Made by a program: the position numbers and the translations under genes
In this document: piece by piece, positions 18,482 through 25,567 of the stretch
Position numbering within the stretch: position 1 is the first letter of the stretch
Layout: every line of letters starts with the position of its first letter
The notes under the pieces: model-generated
Told to the model about the DNA's origin: nothing
What the model saw: the letters and a program-made list of their open reading frames with translations, nothing else
The model's database searches: none
Source: Rubripirellula sp.
GTDB lineage: Bacteria > Planctomycetota > Planctomycetia > Pirellulales > Pirellulaceae
Direction of reading: 5' to 3'
DNA: 61,939 bases
Assembly (NCBI GenBank): GCA_028823035.1
Contig: JAPKCI010000010.1
Location: 1 to 61,939 of the forward strand

Positions 18482-18795
18482 TCCCAAAACGTTATCAACA
18501 AATGCACCAATCTCATCCTGAATTAATGCAGGCATATGAGTCATTCGGGAAGGCTGCGCGAAAAGCTGGTCCACTTTCCGCAAGGGAAGTTGCGTTGGTC
18601 AAACTCGCGATTTCGTTGGGAGCTGGTTTGGAGGGAGCGGCCCATTCCCATTGTCGAAAAGCTCTCGAGGCTGGATGTGAGCCTGAGGATCTCAGCCACG
18701 TAGCGATCCTCGCGGCACCCACTCTCGGATTCCCTTCCATGATGCGAGCCAGATCATGGGTGGAAGAGGTCGTTACAAAACAGAGCAATGGTTGA
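18478..18795 (+). CDS. Carboxymuconolactone decarboxylase (AhpD-like) family protein
   Basis: A 105-residue helical protein: LSAREVALVKLAISLGAGLEGAAHSHCRKALEAGCEPEDLSHVAILAAP matches the CMD core in outline. The redox CxxC of AhpD is absent; only separate cysteines are present (SHC and AGC), so a peroxidase-reductase role is not supported. It overlaps cobA-hemD by 4 bp (ATGA) and mobA by 8 bp. That places it in a cofactor-synthesis operon, but its own role is unknown. Confidence 0.82.
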   Translation: MIPKRYQQMHQSHPELMQAYESFGKAARKAGPLSAREVALVKLAISLGAGLEGAAHSHCRKALEAGCEPEDLSHVAILAAPTLGFPSMMRARSWVEEVVTKQSNG

Positions 18796-19381
18796 AGTGC
18801 CAATGCGATCTCTCTTGGGAGTCGTTCTCTGTGGCGGAAAATCGTCTCGGATGGGACGTGACAAATCAACCATTCGGCATGCTGACGGTAGAACATTCAT
18901 TGAACATGCCATTGCAAGGCTGCAGCCGCTATGCAACGAAGTTTGCATCGCTGGAAAGGCTGAGTCTCAGCCAGACGTACCTGCCCTACCCGATCCGACT
19001 CCGCATCAAGGTCCAATTTTCGGAGTTCTGCAAGCCATTGAATACGCGGCTACCAGATTCACTGCCACGGAGAAACACGATGCATGCCTGATCACTCCTG
19101 TCGACATGCCGTACCTGACCGCAGAGGATCTGAAAAAGATCATCTCTGCTTGGCAATTGCACGATTGTCTCAGTTGTGCGATCTGTGGTCCGGAGAAAAA
19201 ACGGCAGCCACTGGTAGCGATTTACCCGGTAAAGCTTGGTCCTGCTGTCGCCAGTCACGCCAAATCTGATTCGAGCCTTATGCGATGGACTGAAGTCCAA
19301 CGTGCGATCGAGGTACCTCTAGCCGAGTCGCACTGCCGGAACATCAACCGACCGATCGATCTGAAACAGCGGGACAGCTGA
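18788..19381 (+). CDS. mobA: Molybdenum cofactor guanylyltransferase
   Basis: Attaches GMP to molybdopterin to form the MGD cofactor. The 197-residue protein carries the nucleotidyltransferase loop LCGGKSSRMGRDKS near the N-terminus, then CLITPVDMPYLTAEDL (the metal-binding Asp region) and RQPLVAIYP, all typical of MobA. An alternative ATG at 18803 gives the more usual MRSLLGVVLCGG start. It overlaps the CMD gene by 8 bp and ends next to the convergent TadE gene. MoeA lies 2.7 kb downstream on the same strand, separated by the TadE/TadG operon. Confidence 0.9.
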   Translation: MVEVPMRSLLGVVLCGGKSSRMGRDKSTIRHADGRTFIEHAIARLQPLCNEVCIAGKAESQPDVPALPDPTPHQGPIFGVLQAIEYAATRFTATEKHDACLITPVDMPYLTAEDLKKIISAWQLHDCLSCAICGPEKKRQPLVAIYPVKLGPAVASHAKSDSSLMRWTEVQRAIEVPLAESHCRNINRPIDLKQRDS

Positions 19382-19804
19382 TCAATCTGTGCTCTCACGT
19401 CGCATGCACGTTTCAGCAACCATGTCGTTCACTGCGAAATTGAAATAATCGGGGATCCAACTAATTGAATCGATTCCAATTCGAACTCGCACGGTGATCT
19501 CTGCACCTGGCTCAGCGAATTCAAGAGAGGCAGGTTCGGTTTCAATCGTCACATCAGTGAGTAACAAAACCGCTAGCTCATCCTGCACTCGCTGTGTTAC
19601 CTCGGCGTGATCAGCTGTCGGTCGAACAGCAACTCGTGCACCCTCGCGAGTGGCATGGATTGCGGTTTGCTTAACAAGCACCAAGCGACCAATCTCGACC
19701 ACTCCAAAAGCAAAGAGGATCATCAAAGGGGCAATCATCGCGAACTCGACAACCGAACTGCCCCGCCTTAGACGCGACCATCGTTTTGAAGAAAAGAGTC
19801 TCAT
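19382..19804 (-). CDS. TadE-like pseudopilin/secreted protein
   Basis: A 140-residue protein with the TadE signature: RRGSSVVEFAMIAPLMILFAFGVVEIGRLVLVKQ, i.e. a charged N-terminus, a Glu five residues into the hydrophobic segment, and one membrane helix, followed by ATREGARVAV. TadE-like proteins are minor pilins of Tad/Flp pili. The start has an excellent Shine-Dalgarno (AAGGAG, 7 bp). It lies 20 bp downstream of the TadG-like gene on the same strand and is the last gene of the riboswitch-led operon. Confidence 0.88.
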   Translation of the reverse strand: MRLFSSKRWSRLRRGSSVVEFAMIAPLMILFAFGVVEIGRLVLVKQTAIHATREGARVAVRPTADHAEVTQRVQDELAVLLLTDVTIETEPASLEFAEPGAEITVRVRIGIDSISWIPDYFNFAVNDMVAETCMRRESTD

Positions 19805-19824
19805 GAAAATACTCCTTGTTGTAA

Positions 19825-20985
19825 CTACTCAACCAGCATTACGGGTGTGACCAGATGACTTGTCGTGTGCGTGCCGGACCAGTCAATCTTTGTGCCTCGT
19901 CCGATCACCGTGGCGGGTTGGATGATCACTCTTTTTTGATTTTTCGGGCCTGTCAGTTTCACATCAAGGATTCTGACACCTTCAAACTTCACAACGGTGA
20001 ATACGGCGTTATTGCCTTGCCCGGACACCTGCGAAAAAACGGGGACGATCCGCGTTTTACCGATCAAGGTCGCCAGTTCATCCTTGATTCCTGCGCTGAT
20101 ACCCGTATCACCGTTGAGATCCAGTTCCCCATTTTCGTCGAACATCAACGGCTTTCCGAGATCAACAAAATCCTGCTTTGAAATACCGTGCAGAATCTGG
20201 CGTGACAAATCACTTGTGCTGTTATTGGAATCTCCAATGTCCACTGTTCCGCGGTTGCCAGGTGACCCGGTGCCCTGCGGATACAGATTCGTCTCAAACA
20301 TACCGTCGCTGCCACTCACCACCTCACCGTTGGAAATCCGATAGGCATCCACCGTGTTCCCTGCTACAGCAGATTCCCAGCTCTCAAGATCAAGTGCGAT
20401 GGGAAGAATGCCCCGCGTCACTTCTTCACTCGGTGGCTCGAAAAAACCTTCGATGGTGTTGAACATCGCAGCAATTGCTATGGCGTTCAGCGACTGGGCA
20501 TCACGACCGGTCAACGGACCAAAGAAAAGAGGCAACTGCGAATTAGCACCCGTCTGTCGCCGCAAAGTTACTCGAACAGCATTGGGAGGCTCGCCGTTCA
20601 ATTCACTCCACCCACCACTCAAACTGTAACACCCAACTTCAACATCGTCGTATACCAAGTGAGGAGCGAGTTCACCCACAATATTGTTGGCAGCGATACT
20701 GTTGGCCGAATTGGCAACGACTGTCTGCAAAGCATAACCCGATCCACCGTCGTCCCGATGCTCAAATACTTCCCAGCAGCCAGCCATTGCAGCTGCATCT
20801 GCTGACCGACGAAGTTCGGCTTGCGCAACACGGATATAGCCAAAGTCAATCGTGATAGCCATCAATGCGCCCAAAGCAATCAAGAGGAATAAGCCAAGAA
20901 TGGCGGCAGTCCCTGTTCGGCATCGGAATCTCGATGCCGAAAAAAACACAGGTCGCAAATCAGCGTTCACGTGCTGCACAGACAT
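19825..20985 (-). CDS. TadG-like Flp-pilus assembly protein
   Basis: 386 residues from the ATG at 20985, chosen for its GGAG eight bases upstream; the open frame extends 18 codons further. A basic segment (RCRTGTAAILGLFLL) leads into one membrane helix, then ITIDFGYIRVAQAELRRSADAAAMAG, the hallmark of TadE/TadG-like proteins. The large extracytoplasmic remainder has no recognised domain; conserved-looking blocks include RVTLRRQTGANSQLPLFFG and IGRGTKIDWSGTHTTSHLVTPVMLVE. It follows the unknown secreted protein gene (63 bp gap). No Tad ATPase, secretin or prepilin peptidase is in the window, so the rest of a Tad apparatus, if present, is elsewhere. Confidence 0.82.
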   Translation of the reverse strand: MSVQHVNADLRPVFFSASRFRCRTGTAAILGLFLLIALGALMAITIDFGYIRVAQAELRRSADAAAMAGCWEVFEHRDDGGSGYALQTVVANSANSIAANNIVGELAPHLVYDDVEVGCYSLSGGWSELNGEPPNAVRVTLRRQTGANSQLPLFFGPLTGRDAQSLNAIAIAAMFNTIEGFFEPPSEEVTRGILPIALDLESWESAVAGNTVDAYRISNGEVVSGSDGMFETNLYPQGTGSPGNRGTVDIGDSNNSTSDLSRQILHGISKQDFVDLGKPLMFDENGELDLNGDTGISAGIKDELATLIGKTRIVPVFSQVSGQGNNAVFTVVKFEGVRILDVKLTGPKNQKRVIIQPATVIGRGTKIDWSGTHTTSHLVTPVMLVE

Positions 20986-21048
20986 GGCTCGTACTCCAAT
21001 CAGGCATAGGAATCCAATGCGAAACGATGACTCGAGCAAAATCAGCAG

Positions 21049-21696
21049 CTAGAGCTGCTGATTCTCAGCAACGAGTTCAACTCGACCATCGGTGTAAAAA
21101 AGCCGAACTGCTTTCAGTGTTATTCGTGAAATCCGGTTCCGCCCAAAACCGATGTCCACGCTCTGCAAACTCTGTTGATATTGATACGTGGACAAGTCCG
21201 GAACGGGACTGGAAACCATTCGCACCAAATAATTGGGACCGCCAAAGTGTCCCCATTCCCGACCATATCCATCGCGAATAGCAAATAGGGCCTGATTATT
21301 AATCACAGCCATCACACTGGTCCAACGGACCACATCATCGTCCGTTGAAAAACTTTTTCGGGTGACACTGCGAGCTTCATCCACAGTCCTGCCCTGATGC
21401 ACTGAAGCTACGTGAAAACCACCGCTGGAATAGGCTTCATCCGCGTGGTAGTTCATTTGCAGCTGAAAATAGCTGTCATCGAACCCATGCCCGGGCGATG
21501 TGAAGAAGGTGATCTGCGGCGAATTGTTGGAAACGTCCGGTTCATTGACCACCATTTCCCAGTCTTCTTCAACCTTGTACACCGTTGCATCTGAAGCAAA
21601 CAGTGACTTGACCGGTATGACTCCGGACAGGACAACCATCCCCCCGATGAACGCAAAACGCGACGCGCGCAGCACGCCAAAGATGCACTGCATCAT
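21049..21696 (-). CDS. Secreted protein of unknown function, first gene after the c-di-GMP riboswitch
   Basis: 215 residues from the ATG at 21696, set by a GGGAG seven bases upstream. An N-terminal hydrophobic stretch (CIFGVLRASRFAFIGGMVVLSGVIPV, broken here) ending near LFASD looks like a signal peptide. The rest appears beta-rich: VYKVEEDWEMVVNEPD, FFTSPGHGFDDSYFQLQMNYH, and a closing ISRITLKAVRLFYTDGRVEL. I do not recognise the family. It is the first gene downstream of the riboswitch at 21748-21827 and precedes the TadG and TadE genes, so a role in the surface structure they build is inferred from position only. Confidence 0.75.
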   Translation of the reverse strand: MMQCIFGVLRASRFAFIGGMVVLSGVIPVKSLFASDATVYKVEEDWEMVVNEPDVSNNSPQITFFTSPGHGFDDSYFQLQMNYHADEAYSSGGFHVASVHQGRTVDEARSVTRKSFSTDDDVVRWTSVMAVINNQALFAIRDGYGREWGHFGGPNYLVRMVSSPVPDLSTYQYQQSLQSVDIGFGRNRISRITLKAVRLFYTDGRVELVAENQQL

Positions 21697-21712
21697 CGAA
21701 ATACTCCCAAGC

Positions 21713-21736
21713 AAGAGTGACTAGAGGTCACTTCTT
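21713..21736 (-). promoter_or_regulatory. Hairpin between riboswitch and first start codon (possible expression platform)
   Basis: On the minus strand AGTGAC pairs with GTCACT around CTCTA, with an outer AAG/CTT extension across one bulged base. The hairpin ends five bases before the GGGAG ribosome-binding site of the first gene. It has no T-tract, so control of translation initiation is more likely than termination. That it acts with the aptamer is inference. Confidence 0.45.
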
Positions 21737-21747
21737 CACTTCAACCG

Positions 21748-21827
21748 TTCGGCGGTCTGGCGATCCGTATCAGGCGGACCCATGACTTTGCGTCCCACGC
21801 TTACGCGTGGTTTGCCTTTATCGTGGT
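21748..21827 (-). promoter_or_regulatory. Cyclic-di-GMP-I (GEMM) riboswitch
   Basis: Read on the minus strand, the region contains the class I c-di-GMP aptamer core: AAAGGCAAACC, then a hairpin ACGC-GTAA-GCGT capped by a GNRA tetraloop, then GGGACGCAAAG, all strongly conserved in this RNA family. The next stem pairs GGTCCG with CGGATC (one G-U pair) around CCTGATA, followed by GCCAGACCGCC on the closing side. Order, spacing and tetraloop all match. It lies about 50 bases upstream of the first gene of the TadG/TadE operon, same strand. A 7-bp inverted repeat (CTTTATC/GATAAAG, 21816-21834) overlaps the 5' edge and could form an alternative fold. Whether ligand turns expression on or off cannot be read. 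Confidence 0.88.
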
Positions 21828-22055
21828 GATAAAGTGAGATCGGGAGAACGTAAAAAAGGTGACTAGGTAACATGAAAACTACGTCAACATTCCTCCAAAG
21901 GAGTGTTTCAATACTCCAGATTTTCGGTTCCAAACAGAAAGTCTATGCCTATTTATCGGTTTACAACGCTTGTATCGATCGGAAGGATTACTTAACTTTC
22001 GCAGCAAAAGAGCACACCGCCGAACCACTTCAAGTCACTCGAGAACACGGAACAG

Positions 22056-23246
22056 ATGAAATACACATTCCCCGACGAGGCTTTGCGGGCACTTTCCACA
22101 GAACTTAAAACGGTCGGTATCGAGCCCCTGGAATCCAACAACGCTGGAAGGATTCTCGCGAGCCCGGTCATCGCAGATCGTGACAGCCCTGCTGCCGATG
22201 TATCGGCCATGGATGGATATGCAATCCGTTTGACCCATTTACGTAGCCAACAGGCGCTACCTGTCATGGGTGAATCTGCTGCTGGATCACCCGCCCCGGA
22301 AATGCCCGCCGACGGTGTAGTCCGTATTTTCACTGGCGCCATTGTGCCCGCCGGCAGTGACGCCGTTGTCAAACGCGAAGATACGGAAGAATTCGAATCT
22401 GAGATTCGCCTGCGACCGACTGCGGCGACGTTGTCCAAAGGGCAGCACATCCGCCGCGCGGGAGAAAATGCCCTCAAGGGTTCCACCGTACTGGAGCCAG
22501 GCCTCGAAATAAATGCTGCACATAAAGCAACGATGGCGAACTTCGGTTGCTCCAAGCCCGATGTCTATAAACCGGTTAAAGTCACTATCCTTACGACCGG
22601 CGATGAGGTCGGCGCATTTCAAAAAGAGGCACCGTTGCCATGGCAGCTACGAAATAGCAACGGTGAGTCCATCGCCACTTTATTAGCCTCCAAAAATTGG
22701 ATCTCCGTTGTCTCAGTCGAACACTGTGCCGATGATCGTGATCTCCTGAGGGACACGCTTGCAAGCCGGTTGCAAACTTCGGATGCCATTTTGATGACTG
22801 GTGGCGTATCGATGGGTGACTATGACTATGTCCCTGATGTGATCAGGGACATAGGTGGGAAAGTTGTCTTTCATGGGCTACCCATCCGACCTGGAAAACC
22901 AGTCCTAGGTGCCGCAACCGAAACGGGCAAACTGGTGATGGGCCTGCCGGGAAATCCAGTCAGTGCAACGATCGGCTGCCAACGCCTGGCAATGCCACTA
23001 CTTGCGCGCGTCTCCGGAAAAAAGTTATGGCTACCGCACGTAGCGAAGGTGCGAATTCAAAACAGCGGCGAAAATACAATCCCTTTGCATTGGATGCGTT
23101 TGGTCAGCATGAAAAGTAACGGAGTCGCCGAACCGGTCATCAGTCAAGGTTCAGGGGATTTGGTATCGCTGGGAAAAAGTGATGGATTCATCGAGATTCC
23201 GCCGGGACTGAGCGGTGAAGGCCCATGGCCCTACTACCCTTGGTAA
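22056..23246 (+). CDS. moeA: Molybdopterin molybdenumtransferase
   Basis: Inserts molybdate into adenylylated molybdopterin. The 396-residue length is typical. Family blocks in order: AMDGYAIR (about residues 50-57), FTGAIVPAGSDAVVKREDTEE, TILTTGDEV, MTGGVSMGDYDYVPDV and MGLPGNPVSA. The last two form the MPT-binding core. Together with mobA at 18.8 kb it indicates the cell makes a molybdopterin-guanine-dinucleotide cofactor. The start lies 360 bp from the divergent riboswitch-led gene. No molybdate-related RNA motif is seen on its own strand. Confidence 0.94.
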   Translation: MKYTFPDEALRALSTELKTVGIEPLESNNAGRILASPVIADRDSPAADVSAMDGYAIRLTHLRSQQALPVMGESAAGSPAPEMPADGVVRIFTGAIVPAGSDAVVKREDTEEFESEIRLRPTAATLSKGQHIRRAGENALKGSTVLEPGLEINAAHKATMANFGCSKPDVYKPVKVTILTTGDEVGAFQKEAPLPWQLRNSNGESIATLLASKNWISVVSVEHCADDRDLLRDTLASRLQTSDAILMTGGVSMGDYDYVPDVIRDIGGKVVFHGLPIRPGKPVLGAATETGKLVMGLPGNPVSATIGCQRLAMPLLARVSGKKLWLPHVAKVRIQNSGENTIPLHWMRLVSMKSNGVAEPVISQGSGDLVSLGKSDGFIEIPPGLSGEGPWPYYPW

Positions 23247-23505
23247 AAGCTCGATGCAACACATCCGCTATCCTAAGATTCATGGTCGCTACAGAAATAC
23301 CGATGCCCTCTTGGTGGTCCGATTTTTCAAGGACTGACTGTTATACTTGATGCCAGTCGCACCGAATCTGAGCTGAGTTGTTTCCTGGAACCGGCGTCCT
23401 GATCAGACTCTGTGATGATGCTCATGACAAGTATCGGGCTTCAGTGCGGAGCCATCACGCATCAAAGAATCGCAGCGAGATGCTGTTCGCTACAATCAGT
23501 CGGGC

Positions 23506-24087
23506 ATGTCTGAAAACTATTTGAATCCCTATCAACCGACCGTATCGACAGAGCTACAGGAAGAGCAGGAACTGGCCGAGGTTCGATTTCGCATGACGAA
23601 CCACCGATTGCGTTATGGTGAATCCAAATACTTACTCCATTGGCACGGACTTCGCCTGTTCCTTGGATCCATGATCATGATTTCTGCGAGCACGGTGATC
23701 TTCATTACGGCATTGTATTATGGGAAAATCTCTTTCCTGACCTCGATCGTGATCACTCTTGCAGCAGCCACTGCCAGCTACATGGCGTTGGTTCACAATG
23801 CCAAAATAGCGATTCGCGAAAACCTGAAACGGTACGGCATGCTCGATGGGGCAGTCTGTTCTGTGTCGTTGATCGATCACAAAATCGAGTTAACCACGCC
23901 CAGTGGTACTTTTGTGTGGCCTGCCCAGAACATGAAAATTTACAAGACCCGCAAAGGCCACTTGCTGTGCCCGGAAAATCTGGTGTTCCTGATGATTCCG
24001 AAAGCGAATGAATCTACACGGGCGGCATACAAGCAACTCATCAGGAATGTAAAGGCCCGGAGTCTGGGGAAAAGTAACGCCGCCTAA
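23506..24087 (+). CDS. Small two-helix membrane protein of unknown function
   Basis: 193 residues. After a polar N-terminus, two membrane helices (about 50-70, LFLGSMIMISASTVIFITALYY in part, and 76-95) precede a cytosolic region with alternating strands (AVCSVSLIDHKIELTTPSGTFVWPAQNMKIYKTRKGHLL), then a helix. This layout, two helices followed by a PH-like beta domain, recalls YcxB-like proteins, but the match is only architectural. The gene stands alone, convergent with the DUF1501 gene. No Shine-Dalgarno is obvious. Confidence 0.7.
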   Translation: MSENYLNPYQPTVSTELQEEQELAEVRFRMTNHRLRYGESKYLLHWHGLRLFLGSMIMISASTVIFITALYYGKISFLTSIVITLAAATASYMALVHNAKIAIRENLKRYGMLDGAVCSVSLIDHKIELTTPSGTFVWPAQNMKIYKTRKGHLLCPENLVFLMIPKANESTRAAYKQLIRNVKARSLGKSNAA

Positions 24088-24128
24088 CTGGATCCACCAG
24101 CATGGCCTCCTGAATCGGGGCAGGACTG

Positions 24129-25508
24129 CTAGACGAGAATGTCCTTCATGATGTTACCGTGGACATCTGTCAGACGAAAATCTCGCCCTGCGTAGCGGTA
24201 AGTCAACTGTTCGTGATCAAGTCCCAGCAGATGCAGGATCGTCGCGTGCCAATCGTGAATATGGCACTTGTCCTCGACTGCTTCATAGCCATGTTCATCG
24301 GTCGCCCCGTAACTGAAGCCCCCTTTGACTCCGCCACCGGCCATCCAAGTCGTGTAGCCTTTGTTATTGTGATTGCGACCATCCCCACCTTGTGCAGCTG
24401 GCGTGCGACCAAACTCACCGCCCCAAATCACCAGCGTATCCTTCAGCATGTCCCGCTGTTTCAAGTCCTGTAACAAGCCAGCGATTGGCAGATCACAGGC
24501 CTCTGCGCGAGCCTTGTGATCTGTCGTCAAATTCACATGCTGGTCCCAATTACCATGCGTCACTTCCACAAAACGGACCCCTGCCTCGACAAATCGGCGG
24601 GCCAGCAAACATTGCTTACCAAAGTTCGCAGTTGCCGTTTCATTGACACCATACATTTCCAGTGTCTTTTCGCTCTCATCCGATGTGTCCATCAAATCGG
24701 GCATTGCGTCCTGCATCCGAAAAGCAAGTTCGTAAGACTCAATCACACCTTCGACTCCAGGTTGATAGTCCTCTCGTCGCAGCTTTTCACGATTCAACGA
24801 TTGGATGTAATCCAATTGTCTCCGCTGCTGTTTGTCAGTCAGCTTGGGATTCTTAATGTCTGGAATGGACTCTCCACTACCGCCCCGCGCGAAACGAGGC
24901 GTATTACGGCCACCGCGTCCTACCTTTGTCCCACCATAGATAGCAGGAAGAAATGAATTGCCATAATTACGAGATGATCCTGATGGCGGACTCAATGACA
25001 CAAACCCGGGCAGACTGTTGTTCTCGGTCCCCAAACCATACAGAGTCCATGCTCCCAATGATGGTCGAATGAACTGCGCTGTTCCGGTATGCATCTGAGT
25101 CATCGCACCTGGGTGCACAGGCTGATCACATTGCATCGAGCGAATCAGACACAGATCATCGGCATGTCCTGCCACCTCCGGGAAAATCTCCGAGATCCAC
25201 AGTCCGCTCTCGCCGCGCTGTCTGAATTGCCACGGCGATTTCAACAGGGATCCACCGTATTTCCCTCGTTTTCCGTGGTCCTTAGCCAACTGTGGCTTGT
25301 AATCAAAGGTATCAACGTGCGATGGACCGCCTTGCATGCAAAGGAAGATCACACGCTTTGCACGCGGAGCGAAGTGTGGTGATTTGGGTGAGAGCGGGTT
25401 CTGACCGGATGTCAACTCATCCGCACTCGTGCGATTGTTCATCCCAGCAAAAGCAAGGTATCCAAATCCGGCTGATACTGTTTTTAGCAAATGGCGACGG
25501 GAATGCAT
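24129..25508 (-). CDS. DUF1501 secreted protein (Tat substrate, sulfatase-like fold)
   Basis: 459 residues from the ATG at 25508, chosen because it opens with a twin-arginine signal (HSRRHLLKTVSAGFGYLAF). DUF1501 proteins are related to the alkaline phosphatase/sulfatase superfamily and are abundant in planctomycetes. Seen here: PRAKRVIFLCMQGGPSHVDTFDYKP near the start, VRFVEVTHGNWDQH, and DTLVIWGGEFGRTPAAQGGDGRNHN, all characteristic. It lies 60 bp downstream of the PSD1 gene, its usual partner. The pair has been proposed to work on polysaccharides or other organic matter outside the cytoplasm, but no reaction is established. Confidence 0.9.
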   Translation of the reverse strand: MHSRRHLLKTVSAGFGYLAFAGMNNRTSADELTSGQNPLSPKSPHFAPRAKRVIFLCMQGGPSHVDTFDYKPQLAKDHGKRGKYGGSLLKSPWQFRQRGESGLWISEIFPEVAGHADDLCLIRSMQCDQPVHPGAMTQMHTGTAQFIRPSLGAWTLYGLGTENNSLPGFVSLSPPSGSSRNYGNSFLPAIYGGTKVGRGGRNTPRFARGGSGESIPDIKNPKLTDKQQRRQLDYIQSLNREKLRREDYQPGVEGVIESYELAFRMQDAMPDLMDTSDESEKTLEMYGVNETATANFGKQCLLARRFVEAGVRFVEVTHGNWDQHVNLTTDHKARAEACDLPIAGLLQDLKQRDMLKDTLVIWGGEFGRTPAAQGGDGRNHNNKGYTTWMAGGGVKGGFSYGATDEHGYEAVEDKCHIHDWHATILHLLGLDHEQLTYRYAGRDFRLTDVHGNIMKDILV

Positions 25509-25567
25509 GGGAACTATCCAAAAAGCGGTAGCGATAAAGGATTTACAGGAAAACTGGCTTCTCTCGG

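Noticed and set aside
21736-21933. Minus-strand open frame of 65 codons
   Set aside because: It coincides with the riboswitch, whose conserved structure explains the sequence better.
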